Assembly: GCA_900539865.1 (NCBI GenBank)
Contig: UQDS01000003.1
Location: 124,001-188,000 of the forward strand
Direction of reading: 5' to 3'
DNA from: an uncultured Mollicutes bacterium
GTDB lineage: Bacteria > Bacillota_I > Bacilli_A > RFN20 > CAG-288
Length of the DNA stretch: 64,000 nt
A program made the position numbers and the translations under genes. A model generated the notes under the pieces. That model was not told where the DNA came from and did not search any database. It saw only the letters and a list, made by a program, of their open reading frames with translations. Shown here in pieces: positions 37,444 to 47,570 of this stretch (positions are counted from its first letter, which is position 1; each line of letters starts with the position of its first letter).

Positions 37444-37593
37444 AATTTCATTATATCGCACCTGTATTTTTTTGTATCCTTAAATTGTGAAAAACACAAC
37501 TATTGTCTATTTAAAATAAACTTTATTTATTGGTACATATTATATATAATATATAAGAAATATATTTGTTAAAAAATTGTGCGGAGGCAATTT

Positions 37594-37824
37594 ATGGTTC
37601 AAAAAGGTTCTCGAATTTTCATCAAAGGCGAATACATCACATTGGGTCAATTGTTAAAGTTCCTCGATCTTGTTCAAACCGGTGGAGAGGAGAAACTTTT
37701 TGTTGCTACGCATGATATTACGTTTAATGGTGAGACAGAAAATAGGCGCGGCAAAAAACTTCGTCCTGGTGATAAAGTCACGCTGGACGGAATGTCATAT
37801 GAGATATGTTTGTCCGAAGATTAG
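37594..37824 (+). CDS. yaaA: S4-domain RNA-binding protein YaaA/RlbA
   Basis: 76 residues from the ATG at 37594 after GCGGAGGC. ITLGQLLKFLDLVQTGGEEK and the later NGETENRRGKKLRPGDKV form the S4 fold. It lies directly before recF and overlaps it by 19 bp, the same arrangement as yaaA-recF in Bacillus. A role in 50S ribosome assembly is known for the family. Confidence 0.93.
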   Translation: MVQKGSRIFIKGEYITLGQLLKFLDLVQTGGEEKLFVATHDITFNGETENRRGKKLRPGDKVTLDGMSYEICLSED

Positions 37825-38900
37825 TCTTAAACAATTTCCGTTGCTACCAGGATATCGAGGCTGAATTCAACAATGAAAAAATCTATATTACTGGTGATAA
37901 CGGTATTGGTAAAACATCTATTTTAGAAGCGATATATTATCTCACCATCGGTAGAAGCTTCCGCAAGGCAGATAACAGCGATTTGATTCGCAAGGGACAA
38001 AAAGAAGCGAGTATCTATTTGGAATATCACAGCGATAAAGAAAATAGGGATCACCATCTTTCTTGTGTCATTGGCAAAGATTATAAACTCTTTGCTTTCG
38101 ATGATGAAAAAGTATCCTCGTTATCTAAAATCTTGAGAAAACTTTTAGCGGTTTATTACACTCCTTCTCTTGTCTTCTTCTTTCAAGATGAACCGGAGAT
38201 AAGAAGAAAGTTGTTGGATGAGACGTTGAGCCAGTTTTCTCCGCAATATTTGTATGCGATATCTCGCTATAAAAAATTGTTGAAAGAAAGAAACACTGCG
38301 TTGCAAAGAGATTATGACAGCGATGTCATTGATGTCTTAAGAAACGAATTGATCAATCTTTCTTATCGCATTGTCATAGAGAGAAAAAATCTCATCAAAA
38401 AGCTTTCACCCAAAGCGGCGGAGTATTACAACAAACTCTTTGGAACAGCGGAACGCAAATTTAGTCTTTCTTATAAAACGAATTGTCCGTTGGATGAAGA
38501 TCAAGAATCTTTTGTAAAAAATGCGCTGCAACTCTTCGAACGGAATAAATCGGTGGAAAACATCAAGAAAGTGACGGCAATAGGTCCTCACCGCGATGAT
38601 TTATCCGGTTTATTAAACGGAAATCCTTTGGCCGGATACGGAAGCCAAGGAGAGAATCGCCTCGCCTCTCTGAGCTTAAAACTTGCGATTCTAGACGAAT
38701 ATAAACACAACTTAGGGGACACACCTATTCTTTTGCTCGATGATATCACATCTGATTTGGATGATATCCGCTGCAATAACTTACTTCAACTCATCAAAAA
38801 TGAAAATCAACAGGTTTTCATCACGGGCACAACCATCCGGGATGGATTCCTTGACTATACCATCTTTGTAACCGATTCAACCAAACTTACTAGGAGGTAA
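37806..38900 (+). CDS. recF: DNA replication and repair protein RecF
   Basis: 364 residues. Walker A ITGDNGIGKTSILEAIYYL (about 29-47), ABC-type signature YGSQGENRLASLSLKLA, and Walker B PILLLDDITSDLD. It loads RecA at gaps in the RecFOR pathway. Its start overlaps yaaA; gyrB begins 3 bp after its stop, so yaaA-recF-gyrB-gyrA is one operon. No TGA/TAG anomalies. Confidence 0.96.
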   Translation: MFVRRLVLNNFRCYQDIEAEFNNEKIYITGDNGIGKTSILEAIYYLTIGRSFRKADNSDLIRKGQKEASIYLEYHSDKENRDHHLSCVIGKDYKLFAFDDEKVSSLSKILRKLLAVYYTPSLVFFFQDEPEIRRKLLDETLSQFSPQYLYAISRYKKLLKERNTALQRDYDSDVIDVLRNELINLSYRIVIERKNLIKKLSPKAAEYYNKLFGTAERKFSLSYKTNCPLDEDQESFVKNALQLFERNKSVENIKKVTAIGPHRDDLSGLLNGNPLAGYGSQGENRLASLSLKLAILDEYKHNLGDTPILLLDDITSDLDDIRCNNLLQLIKNENQQVFITGTTIRDGFLDYTIFVTDSTKLTRR

Positions 38901-38903
38901 ACT

Positions 38904-41114
38904 ATGAACGAAGAAAACAAAACACTGACTCCCGAAGAGGAAAGAGCTTTAGAGCGTCAGAAGCTTTATGAACGTCAACAAGCCAAAGTTGCACAAGTGA
39001 TGAAGGATGAAAATCTCGGTAATAAAAAAGCGGAAGAAAAGCCGCAGGCGACAGAAGATTTACCTTCCGAAGAGGTTTTTGAAGAACAGCATGTTGAACA
39101 CATCGACATGACGTTAAATCAAGTAGAAACGAAGATGAAGGCGAAAGATGATTACACTGGCGCCGACATTGAAATTCTTCAGGGCTTAGAAGCCGTCAGA
39201 ACGCGTCCGGGTATGTACATCGGTACAACTTCAAGCCGCGGTCTTCACCACTTGGTGAGAGAAGCGGTAGATAACGGTATCGATGAAGCGATGGCTGGTT
39301 ATTGCAAACATATCAAAGTGACCCTTCTTCCGGGAACAAAAGAAAATCCGATCAACCGTTGCCGTGTAGAGGATGATGGCCGTGGTATTCCTTGCGATAT
39401 TAACCCGACGTCGAAGATTTCGACTGTCGAAACTGTTTATACCATTCTCCACGCCGGTGGTAAGTTCAACGATAAGACAGGCTATAAGATTTCCGGCGGT
39501 CTTCATGGTATCGGTGTTAAAGCGGTCAACGCTTTATCCACTTTTGTTAAGGTAACTGTTTACAGAGATGGTAAGGTCCATGAAATCTGCTTTGAAAATG
39601 GTGGTCACACAATTGCTCCCGGCTTACAAGTGACGGGAACTTGTCCGGAAGATAAAACAGGTACCACTGTCGAATTTACACCGGATCCGCTTATTTTCAA
39701 AGAGACAACCACCTTCGATTTTTCTATGATTTCTACCTATTTGAGACAGACAGCTTATTTGACAAGAGGTCTTGATATCACGGTAGAGGATGTAAGAGAT
39801 CCGGAAAATATTCAATCTGCTCATTATTACTTTGAAGACGGTATTACGGAATATGTCCGCTACATCGACGAATCGAAAGATCGCGTCTTTGAAGATATTT
39901 TACATTGCAACGGTGCATCTACCGTTCAAACGGGCGGCTTAGATGTCAAACCGACTACTGTTATTGTGGAAGCTGCGTTCCAGCCGACAAAATCCGGTAT
40001 TCTCAACATGAACTCCTTCTGTAACAATATCCGCACCAATGGTGGCGGTACCCACGAAGAAGGTTTCCGTCTTGCAATCGGAAGAGAACTTAATTCGTAT
40101 TTCCGCAAGAAAGGTTTCTTAAAAGACAATGATGATAACTTCCGCTCGGAAGATTGTTTGGAAGGTCTCACTGTTGTTTTGAGTGTGAAACACACCAATC
40201 CTCAATATGAAGGACAGGTGAAAGATAAGCTCGGAAATGATGAAGTTAGAAAGATTACTTCTTCTATTGTTGGCGACTATTTACAAGAATACCTCATGGA
40301 ACATCCTGCAGAAGGAAAAGCGTGGTATGAGAGAGTTGTTTCCGCCTTCAAAGGAAGAAAAGCAGCAGAGCGTGCTAGAGCGCTCGCGCAAGGAAAACTT
40401 TCTGTCGGAAGCGGTCTTCCTGATAAATTGGTAGATTGTATTTCTAAAGATCCGTTAGAGAAAGAGCTCTTCATTGTTGAAGGTAACTCAGCAGGCGGTT
40501 CTGCTGTTCAGGGAAGAGATGCAAAAACACAAGCTATTCTTCCGTTGAGAGGTAAGATTCTCAACGTAGAAAAAGCACAGGCGACTCGCATTGAGAAAAA
40601 CGCAGAAATTTATAATATGGTCACCGCTATCGGCGCTGGACAAGGTGAACAATTTGATGTTTCAAAGATCAAATATGACAAAGTTATCATCATGACCGAT
40701 GCTGACGTTGACGGTTCCCATATTCGTATCCTTTTGATGACATTCTTCTATCGCTTTATGAGACCCCTTGTGGAAGAAGGACATCTTTATATCGCACAAC
40801 CTCCGCTTTATCGTTTGACTTATCAAGGACATCATTACTACGCTTTCGATGATGCGGAATTAGATAACATCAAATCTAAATTACCTTTAAATGCCCGTTA
40901 TGCTTTACAGCGTTATAAGGGTTTAGGTGAAATGGATCCTGATCAGTTGTGTGAAACTACTATGGATAAGAATCACCGCCGTATGCTTCAGGTTACGATT
41001 GAAGATATGCAGGCGGCAAATGACGCTTTAATCGATTTGATGGGCGAGAATGTCCAACCGCGTAAGGAATATATTTCCGCTAACGCTAAGTTTGTTAAGA
41101 ATCTTGATATTTAA
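38904..41114 (+). CDS. gyrB: DNA gyrase subunit B
   Basis: 736 residues. An acidic/charged N-terminal extension of about 80 residues precedes the usual start (IEILQGLEAVRTRPGMYIG). ATPase Asp in VEDDGRGIP, GGLHGIGVKAVNAL, and the TOPRIM EGNSAGGSA and DADVDGSHI motifs are intact. With GyrA it introduces negative supercoils. AGGAGGT precedes the ATG. Confidence 0.97.
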   Translation: MNEENKTLTPEEERALERQKLYERQQAKVAQVMKDENLGNKKAEEKPQATEDLPSEEVFEEQHVEHIDMTLNQVETKMKAKDDYTGADIEILQGLEAVRTRPGMYIGTTSSRGLHHLVREAVDNGIDEAMAGYCKHIKVTLLPGTKENPINRCRVEDDGRGIPCDINPTSKISTVETVYTILHAGGKFNDKTGYKISGGLHGIGVKAVNALSTFVKVTVYRDGKVHEICFENGGHTIAPGLQVTGTCPEDKTGTTVEFTPDPLIFKETTTFDFSMISTYLRQTAYLTRGLDITVEDVRDPENIQSAHYYFEDGITEYVRYIDESKDRVFEDILHCNGASTVQTGGLDVKPTTVIVEAAFQPTKSGILNMNSFCNNIRTNGGGTHEEGFRLAIGRELNSYFRKKGFLKDNDDNFRSEDCLEGLTVVLSVKHTNPQYEGQVKDKLGNDEVRKITSSIVGDYLQEYLMEHPAEGKAWYERVVSAFKGRKAAERARALAQGKLSVGSGLPDKLVDCISKDPLEKELFIVEGNSAGGSAVQGRDAKTQAILPLRGKILNVEKAQATRIEKNAEIYNMVTAIGAGQGEQFDVSKIKYDKVIIMTDADVDGSHIRILLMTFFYRFMRPLVEEGHLYIAQPPLYRLTYQGHHYYAFDDAELDNIKSKLPLNARYALQRYKGLGEMDPDQLCETTMDKNHRRMLQVTIEDMQAANDALIDLMGENVQPRKEYISANAKFVKNLDI

Positions 41115-41129
41115 AGGAGGTAACATCAA

Positions 41130-43826
41130 ATGATTGATAACGAAGAAAAGAATATCAACCCCGAAGAAGAAAACAAAGATGTTGCTTCTGAGGAAGAACA
41201 GAATAAAGAAGCGATTGACGAATCTCTTCTTTCCGATAAAGAAGTTGCTGAAAAAAAGGGTGCGGGAATTGCCGGTTTACAAGAAGGTATTGTTCCAGGT
41301 ATTTCCCCGAATGATTTCGGTTCAGAAATCAAATCTTCCTTCTTAGATTATGCAGTATCCACTTTGACAAGCCGTGCTATCCCGGATGCGAGAGATGGTA
41401 TGAAACCTGTTCAGAGACGTATCATTTATGATATGTGGGAAATGGGTGTCACTCCAGATAAGCCTTTTAAGAAATCGGCGCGTGTCGTCGGTGACGTCAT
41501 GGGTAAATATCACCCTCACGGTGACTCTTCCATCTATATGGCTATGTGTCGTATGGCTCAAGATTTTGCTATGCGTTACACTTTGGTTCAAGGACACGGT
41601 AACTTTGGTTCTCCCGATGGTGATGAACCTGCAGCCTCTCGTTATACCGAAGCACGACTTTCTAAAATCGCTTTGGAAATGACAAAGGACATTGAAAAAG
41701 ACACGGTTCCTTTTGTGGAAACCTATGATGCTGATGGTAAAGAACCTACTGTTCTCCCTTCTCGTTTTCCTAACCTTCTTTGTAATGAATCCTCTGGTAT
41801 CGCTGTCGGTATGGCCACCTCTATTCCTCCTCACAACCTTGTCGAAACGATTTCGGCTACTCAACTTTTGATTAAGAAGCCGGACATGACGGTAGAAGAG
41901 TTGATGGAAGTGATCAAGGGTCCTGACTTCCCTGGCGGTGGTATCATTTTGGGAAGAAAAGGTATCAGAGATTATTTTGCTACCGGACACGGATCGGTAA
42001 AAGTTCGTTCGAAATATTACACCGAAGAGAAAAATGGTCATACGGAAATTGTCTTTACGGAACTTCCGTATATGGTTAATAAGAGAGAACTTGCAAAGAA
42101 AATTGCAGATCTCGCCGATAACAAGACAATCGAAGGTATCTCTTCTGTCGCAGACTACACTTCGCAGAAGATGGGTACGCACTTTGTTGTCATTTTAAAG
42201 AAAGGCGCCATTCCGGAATTGGTTTTAAATCACCTTTTCCGCTATACCGCGTTACAATCATCTTTTGCTGTCAATATGCTCGCTTTAGATAATGGAACAC
42301 CTCGCGTTCTCAATATGAAGCAAGCGTTGAAGATTTATATCACGCACCAAGAAAACATCATCACAAGAAGAACGCAGTTCGACTTGAATAAAGCAGAGGC
42401 TCGAATTCATATCCTCGATGCAATTTTAGCTGTAGCGGATGCGATTGATGAAACAGTTCATATCATCCGTTCTTCCAAAACTTCAGAAGAAGCCTCCGCA
42501 CGACTCACAGAAAGATTTGGATTTGATGAGATTCAGTGCAAGGCTATCTTAGATATGCCTTTGAGAAGATTGACTGGTTTAGAACAACAAAAGTATCTCG
42601 ATGAGAAGACCGGTTTGCTTGCAGATGTTGAGCGTTATAACCTCATCTTAAACGACAATGTTGTCTTAGAAGATACGTTGATTGCGGAACTTGAGATAAT
42701 TAAGAAGAAATACGGAGATGCTAGAAGAAGCGAAATCTCTGATTATGATTATGATGAAAGCGATGAGGATTTAATTCCGAATAAAGAAATCCTTATTTTC
42801 TTGACCAAGGGTGGTTATATCAAACGCGTCGATCCTAGCGAATTCCGCACCCAAAACAGAGGTGGTGTCGGTGTCCAAGGCATGAAGACCAAAGCAGATG
42901 ATGACATTAAGATTTTACGTCACTCTAGAACAAAGACTGACGTCTTATTCTTTACGAATCTAGGACGTGTTTATCACTGCCGCGGATATCAAATTCAAGA
43001 GGGAAGTCGCACCAGCAAGGGCATTCCGATTGTCAACCTCTTGCGCTTGATGGATGGTGAAGAAGTTAACGCAATCATTTCTATGGATGATTACAGCGAT
43101 AACTCTTATCTCTTCTTTGCAACTAGAAACGGTATTGTAAAGCGCACTCGCTCCTCCGATTTTGAAAACATCAACGTCAATGGTAAGATCGCCATCGGCT
43201 TAAGAGAAGATGATCAGCTCTTAGATGTTCGCCACACGGATGGTAACTCCTTCATTTCGTTAGGTTCGAGTGAAGGAAAGGTTTGTTCCTTCAACGAAAA
43301 TGATGTTCGCTGTATGGGTAGAACCGCTTCCGGTGTTAAAGGCATCGATTTACCAGAAGGTCATCATGTCGTTGGTCTTGTCACGACGATCGATGGAAAC
43401 AAAGTGTTCTCCTTATCAGAGAACGGTTATGGTAAAATCACCGACTTTAGCGAATACCGCATTACTTCTCGTGGCAGCAAGGGTGTAAAAACCATCAAAG
43501 AAACAGACAAAAATGGTGGCTTATTTGTCATCAAGAATGTCAGTGGAGATGAAGATATCATTCTTGTCACGGATCATGGAACGACGATTCGCACTTCCTT
43601 GAGTCAAGTCAACGAAACAAGTCGTAATACGGTCGGTGTCAAGATTATCACTTTGAGAAATAACGAGAAACTTTCTTCTGCTTCTGTCCTACCTTCTGAC
43701 GAAGAGTTCGATGCAAAGGAACCGGAAATCGAAGAAGAAGTACCTGTTTCAAAAGGCGATGATGGTATGGAAGAGCTCTTAAAGAGAGCAAAACAAGAGA
43801 ATACAAGTTCTGACGATGAAGAATAA
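41130..43826 (+). CDS. gyrA: DNA gyrase subunit A
   Basis: 898 residues. An acidic N-terminal extension of about 55 residues precedes [22 protein letters not shown]. Catalytic Tyr is in [12 protein letters not shown]. The quinolone region reads [12 protein letters not shown]: Ser is kept at the position of E. coli Ser83, but the position of Asp87 is Met (codon 41538-41540). The C-terminal beta-pinwheel holds the GyrA box [18 protein letters not shown] precedes the ATG, 15 bp after gyrB. The C-terminus is acidic. Confidence 0.97.
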   Translation: MIDNEEKNINPEEENKDVASEEEQNKEAIDESLLSDKEVAEKKGAGIAGLQEGIVPGISPNDFGSEIKSSFLDYAVSTLTSRAIPDARDGMKPVQRRIIYDMWEMGVTPDKPFKKSARVVGDVMGKYHPHGDSSIYMAMCRMAQDFAMRYTLVQGHGNFGSPDGDEPAASRYTEARLSKIALEMTKDIEKDTVPFVETYDADGKEPTVLPSRFPNLLCNESSGIAVGMATSIPPHNLVETISATQLLIKKPDMTVEELMEVIKGPDFPGGGIILGRKGIRDYFATGHGSVKVRSKYYTEEKNGHTEIVFTELPYMVNKRELAKKIADLADNKTIEGISSVADYTSQKMGTHFVVILKKGAIPELVLNHLFRYTALQSSFAVNMLALDNGTPRVLNMKQALKIYITHQENIITRRTQFDLNKAEARIHILDAILAVADAIDETVHIIRSSKTSEEASARLTERFGFDEIQCKAILDMPLRRLTGLEQQKYLDEKTGLLADVERYNLILNDNVVLEDTLIAELEIIKKKYGDARRSEISDYDYDESDEDLIPNKEILIFLTKGGYIKRVDPSEFRTQNRGGVGVQGMKTKADDDIKILRHSRTKTDVLFFTNLGRVYHCRGYQIQEGSRTSKGIPIVNLLRLMDGEEVNAIISMDDYSDNSYLFFATRNGIVKRTRSSDFENINVNGKIAIGLREDDQLLDVRHTDGNSFISLGSSEGKVCSFNENDVRCMGRTASGVKGIDLPEGHHVVGLVTTIDGNKVFSLSENGYGKITDFSEYRITSRGSKGVKTIKETDKNGGLFVIKNVSGDEDIILVTDHGTTIRTSLSQVNETSRNTVGVKIITLRNNEKLSSASVLPSDEEFDAKEPEIEEEVPVSKGDDGMEELLKRAKQENTSSDDEE

Positions 43827-43916
43827 TGAAGAAAATCAGGGCTGAAAAGCCCTGAACTTCTTGAAAAATCATCCGATTCCGTTTAGTATTTTTAAACATA
43901 TAAGGAGATTTAAATC

Positions 43917-45239
43917 ATGTTAGATGTCAAATATGTCATTGACCATCTCGATGAAGTCATTGAAAGACTCAACACCAGAAATGGCGATTATTCTTATTTA
44001 AAAGAATTGCCTATCTTAGATGAAAAGAGAAAGAAAATCATCTTTACTACCGAAACATTAAAAGCAGAAAGAAATGCGCAGTCGAAAGAAATCGGTAAGC
44101 TCAAAGCACAACATAGAGACGAAGAAGCAAAAGCCGCGTTAGAAAAAGTCAGTTTTGACAAAGCGGAAATCGCAAGATTGGATGAAGAGTTAAGCAAAGT
44201 GAATGAAGAAATTCATCAGATGATGCTTAAGACTCCTAATATTCCTGATGAATCTCTTCCGATTGGAGCAGATGACAGCTTTAATCAACCGCAAAAGTAT
44301 TTTTCTGAACCGACTACATTCGACTTCAAACCTCTTTCCCATTGGGAACTTGGAATGAAGCTTCACGGTTTTGACTTTGACCGCGCTGCCAAAGTGACCG
44401 GATCTCGCTTTGCTTTCTATCTCGGTGCGTTTGCTCGTTTAGAAAGAGCGCTTGCTTCTTTCATGCTCGATACTCATGTGGCACACGGATACACCGAAGT
44501 CTTGCCTCCGTTTTTAGTCAACACCGATTCTCTCACCGGTTCTGGTCAGCTTCCGAAGTTTGCAGACCAGGCTTATATGACAGAAAACACAGGCGAACAA
44601 TTATGGTTGATTCCAACTGCTGAAGTTCCAGTAACGAATTATTATAGAAATGAAATTTTGTCGGCGGATGAACTTCCGAAATGGTTCTGCGCTTACTCTT
44701 CTTGCTTCCGTGCAGAAGCTGGCGCTGCTGGCAGAGATACACGCGGTATCATTCGTCAACATCAATTCCAAAAAGTTGAATTGGTTAAATATTGTCTCCC
44801 GGAAAAATCTTTTGAAGAGTTAGAAGAACTGACACAAGAGGCAGAAAGAATTCTTGAACTCTTAAAGCTTCCTTATCGCAGAGTTTGCTTGTCTACTGGC
44901 GACGTTGGTTTCAGCTCCGCCAAGACATTCGACTTGGAAGTTTGGATGCCTTCTTATAACGATTACGTAGAAAAAGACGGCAAGTTTGTTCCTACCACTT
45001 CTGTGTATAAAGAGATTTCCTCTTGCTCTAACGATACCGATTATCAAGCCAGAAGAATGAATATTCGCTTCAAGAGAACAAAAGATGGTAAGACTGAATT
45101 TGTTCATATGTTAAATGGATCAGGTCTCGCTGTTGGTAGAACAACTGCAGCGGTTATTGAAAATTATCAAAACGCCGATGGAACAATCACTGTTCCTGAG
45201 GTCTTAAGACCGTATATGGGTTGTGATATCATCAAGTAA
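43917..45239 (+). CDS. serS: Serine-tRNA ligase
   Basis: 440 residues. N-terminal coiled coil (about 25-110) that binds the tRNA long arm, then class II motifs: motif 2 [20 protein letters not shown] and motif 3 [15 protein letters not shown]. It charges tRNA-Ser (and tRNA-Sec where present). AAGGAGA precedes the ATG. The 90-bp gap after gyrA is too short for a T-box leader; a small hairpin CAGGGCT-GAAA-AGCCCTG (about 43838-43855) without a T run lies there. Confidence 0.97.
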   Translation: MLDVKYVIDHLDEVIERLNTRNGDYSYLKELPILDEKRKKIIFTTETLKAERNAQSKEIGKLKAQHRDEEAKAALEKVSFDKAEIARLDEELSKVNEEIHQMMLKTPNIPDESLPIGADDSFNQPQKYFSEPTTFDFKPLSHWELGMKLHGFDFDRAAKVTGSRFAFYLGAFARLERALASFMLDTHVAHGYTEVLPPFLVNTDSLTGSGQLPKFADQAYMTENTGEQLWLIPTAEVPVTNYYRNEILSADELPKWFCAYSSCFRAEAGAAGRDTRGIIRQHQFQKVELVKYCLPEKSFEELEELTQEAERILELLKLPYRRVCLSTGDVGFSSAKTFDLEVWMPSYNDYVEKDGKFVPTTSVYKEISSCSNDTDYQARRMNIRFKRTKDGKTEFVHMLNGSGLAVGRTTAAVIENYQNADGTITVPEVLRPYMGCDIIK

Positions 45240-45259
45240 TTCCCTGAATTAATATTTTA

Positions 45260-45302
45260 AAAACCTCTGTGATATATAATTTGTATTACAGAGGTTTTTT
45301 GT
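45260..45302 (+). terminator. Terminator of serS
   Basis: AAAACCTCTGT ... ACAGAGGTTTTTT. Confidence 0.85.
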
Positions 45303-45454
45303 TTTTTTTTGTTAGCTGTTTGCAAAACAATAAACTTAGGCAGATGATAATAAGTTGTTTTTTGTTTTATCCTTTTTTGACAAAAGAGAATGACAGCGAT
45401 CTTTTTTGAGGTTTCACAAAAAGATAAAAAGTTTTTTATTGTAACGCTTTCATG

Positions 45455-45482
45455 ATGACAAAGATTTCTTTTCCGTTAGAAT
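45455..45482 (+). promoter_or_regulatory. MATE gene promoter with almost no leader
   Basis: ATGACA, 16 bp, TAGAAT (45477-45482), 10 nt before the ATG at 45493; an overlapping TATAAT (45484-45489) is even closer. No Shine-Dalgarno follows. Confidence 0.45.
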
Positions 45483-45492
45483 ATATAATCGT

Positions 45493-46998
45493 ATGAAAAG
45501 TTTATTTTTGAAATTCAAACATTTGTTTGACCCCATCGATTTAACCGAAGGAAAAATTTTCCATGTCATCATCATGTTCATGGTTCCTTTTATTCTCAGC
45601 GCTATATTTCAACAGATTTACACATTGACTGACGCGATTATCGTCGGACACTACTTAAGCGGTAATGAACTTGCCGGTGTCAACAATACAATTCCTGTTG
45701 TCAATATGATTACCAATCTTGTCACCGGTTGTGCATCAGGCTTCTCTGTCGTTCTCTCTCGCTCTATCGGTCAAAAGAAGAATGATGTAGCTCGTAAATC
45801 TATCTTTGTCTCCTTACTTCTTTCTGGTGTGCTTTGCGTCGTCTTGACCGTTGTGGCAGTTGCTTGTATCAACCCTGTGATGAATTGGCTTTTAGGTTCG
45901 TTAGAGGAGACAGGAACAACAAAACAGGAAATTCTGGAAGCGGGAAGAACCTATCTTTTACTCAACTATTCCATCGGAATTATCTCCGTCATGTTCTACA
46001 ATCTCATCAATGCTATTTTAAGAGCAATGGGAGATAGCTTCACTCCATTCTTATTCTTAGTCGGTGGCGTTTTGCTGAATTTGATCTTAGACTCTCTCTT
46101 TATTATTGTTTTCCGTTGGGGTGTAGCTGGCGCAGCGATTGCGACTGTCGGATCGCAAATGCTTGTGACAATCTTCGCCTTTGTTTATGCCTTTGTCCGC
46201 TTTAAAAATCTTAGAATTCATAAAGAAGATACAAAGATTACCTGGTCGTTTGTGTACGAACATTTGCGTTTAGGTATTCCGCTTGGTCTGCAATTTAGCA
46301 TCCTTTTTATCGGTGTTGTATTTATGACCAAAGCAGTAGTTCCTTTTGATAACGGTCTTATGGATACCCCTGCAGTTAACGGTTATGGTGCTGCAAATAA
46401 ATTCTCGGGTCTCTTGATGGCTTTTGCCTCTGCTCCGGGCGGTGCGATATTACCGTTTATTTCTCAAAACTACGGCGCAAAGAAATTTGATCGTATCCGC
46501 AAAGGATATAAGATTACATTCATTATGGCAACGGTCATCTCTTTGGCTTGCTGCGCTATCGGTTTTTTAGGAACAATCAACGGTGCTTATATTCAAATTT
46601 TCTTAGACCAAGGAAAAATCACAGATAGCTTAATTCGATATGGAAATAACTATCTCTATATGTGTCTACCTTTTTATCCCTTCTTGTCTTATATCTTCTT
46701 ATGCCGAAATGCAGCGCAGGCGTTAGAAAAACCAATCTTACCTTTTATCTCTGGTGTCTTAGAGTTAGTCACTCGTTTGGTCATTGTCATCTATCTCCCA
46801 CAGCTTGTGAACGGTGGTCCAATCGATTGTAATGCAAATACGTGGAGTTATCTCATTCTTTGCGCAGGTGATGCCATCACTTGGCTTCTCTCTGCAATTA
46901 TTCTTCTTATTCCTGTCTATCATCTCATTTATAAAAAGTTACCTAATACTTCAGATATCACGTTACAGCATAAAGAAGCAGATCACTTTACTGCTTAA
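45493..46998 (+). CDS. MATE-family efflux transporter
   Basis: 501 residues with 12 hydrophobic helices. The N-terminal ILSAIFQQIYTLTDAIIVGHYL, with Asp in TM1, and the pseudo-repeat in the second half are typical of the MATE DinF/NorM group. It exports cationic or other toxic compounds using H+ or Na+. The lack of a ribosome site and the promoter position suggest leaderless or near-leaderless translation. Confidence 0.9.
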   Translation: MKSLFLKFKHLFDPIDLTEGKIFHVIIMFMVPFILSAIFQQIYTLTDAIIVGHYLSGNELAGVNNTIPVVNMITNLVTGCASGFSVVLSRSIGQKKNDVARKSIFVSLLLSGVLCVVLTVVAVACINPVMNWLLGSLEETGTTKQEILEAGRTYLLLNYSIGIISVMFYNLINAILRAMGDSFTPFLFLVGGVLLNLILDSLFIIVFRWGVAGAAIATVGSQMLVTIFAFVYAFVRFKNLRIHKEDTKITWSFVYEHLRLGIPLGLQFSILFIGVVFMTKAVVPFDNGLMDTPAVNGYGAANKFSGLLMAFASAPGGAILPFISQNYGAKKFDRIRKGYKITFIMATVISLACCAIGFLGTINGAYIQIFLDQGKITDSLIRYGNNYLYMCLPFYPFLSYIFLCRNAAQALEKPILPFISGVLELVTRLVIVIYLPQLVNGGPIDCNANTWSYLILCAGDAITWLLSAIILLIPVYHLIYKKLPNTSDITLQHKEADHFTA

Positions 46999-47010
46999 GC
47001 AATAATGATT

Positions 47011-47052
47011 CACTTGTGTTTTCCTTTGATATAGAGGAAAACACAAGTTTTT
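47011..47052 (+). terminator. Terminator of the MATE gene
   Basis: ACTTGTGTTTTCCT ... AGGAAAACACAAGT, then TTTTTG; a 14-bp stem. Confidence 0.9.
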
Positions 47053-47085
47053 GCTTGTAGACCTTTTCATTTTATATATTTTATA

Positions 47086-47122
47086 TATAATAATAGTAGG
47101 TCCCACGTGTAAGGGCCTTTTT
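47086..47122 (+). promoter_or_regulatory. rpmG-secE-nusG promoter -10 and leader hairpin
   Basis: TATAAT at 47086-47091, then AGGTCCC - 8 nt - GGGCCT with a bulge and five T (47098-47122), ahead of the rpmG ribosome site. It could attenuate the operon; the stem is short. Confidence 0.4.
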
Positions 47123-47145
47123 ATTTGATAAAATGAGGTAATATC

Positions 47146-47292
47146 ATGAGAGAAAAATGTTCACTGGTATGTACCGAATGTGGATCGAAAAACTATTACG
47201 TCTCAAAGAAAAAAGGCGATTCCGTTCGTTTCGAAACGAATAAGTACTGCCCCAAATGTGGCAAACACACAATTCATAAAGAAGGTAAATAA
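47146..47292 (+). CDS. rpmG: 50S ribosomal protein L33 (zinc-ribbon form)
   Basis: 48 residues. CTEC near residue 9 and CPKC near 37 are the four zinc cysteines; NYYVSKKK and the C-terminal KHTIHKEGK fit L33. ATGAGG lies upstream as ribosome site. rpmG-secE-nusG is the conserved order in Bacillota. Confidence 0.93.
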   Translation: MREKCSLVCTECGSKNYYVSKKKGDSVRFETNKYCPKCGKHTIHKEGK

Positions 47293-47294
47293 AA

Positions 47295-47570
47295 ATGAAC
47301 AAAATTACAAAGTATTTCCGCGGAGTCGGCGAGGAAGCCAGACGTATCCGCTGGCCGAATCAAAAATTATTATGGAGATCTGTCGCGATTGTTTTAGTTA
47401 TCTCTATCGTTTCTGCTCTTGCTATTCTCTTCTCTGATTGGATCGCAGCAGAAATCATGAAATCATTTGAAGAAGCGTTCCCGAAACCGCCGTCCTCTGA
47501 AAGTGCCGGCGAAACTGTCGCAATGCTTCAATATACAGTCAATATGTTTAGAAATGGAGGATTATTCTAA
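47295..47570 (+). CDS. secE: Preprotein translocase subunit SecE
   Basis: 91 residues. GEEARRIRWPNQKLLWRS is the amphipathic helix motif (family 'E..K..WP'), followed by one membrane helix (about 31-52). A C-terminal tail of about 35 residues after the helix is longer than in most SecE. It clamps the SecY channel. Stop overlaps the nusG ATG. Confidence 0.93.
   Translation: MNKITKYFRGVGEEARRIRWPNQKLLWRSVAIVLVISIVSALAILFSDWIAAEIMKSFEEAFPKPPSSESAGETVAMLQYTVNMFRNGGLF

Noticed and set aside
41343..42182. 279-residue antisense frame inside gyrA
   Set aside because: A shadow of the intact, well-recognised gyrA coding sequence; no ribosome site or family features.
43827..43916. Possible T-box leader for serS
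   Set aside because: The gap is only 90 bp, with no specifier hairpin, T-box sequence or terminator/antiterminator pair.
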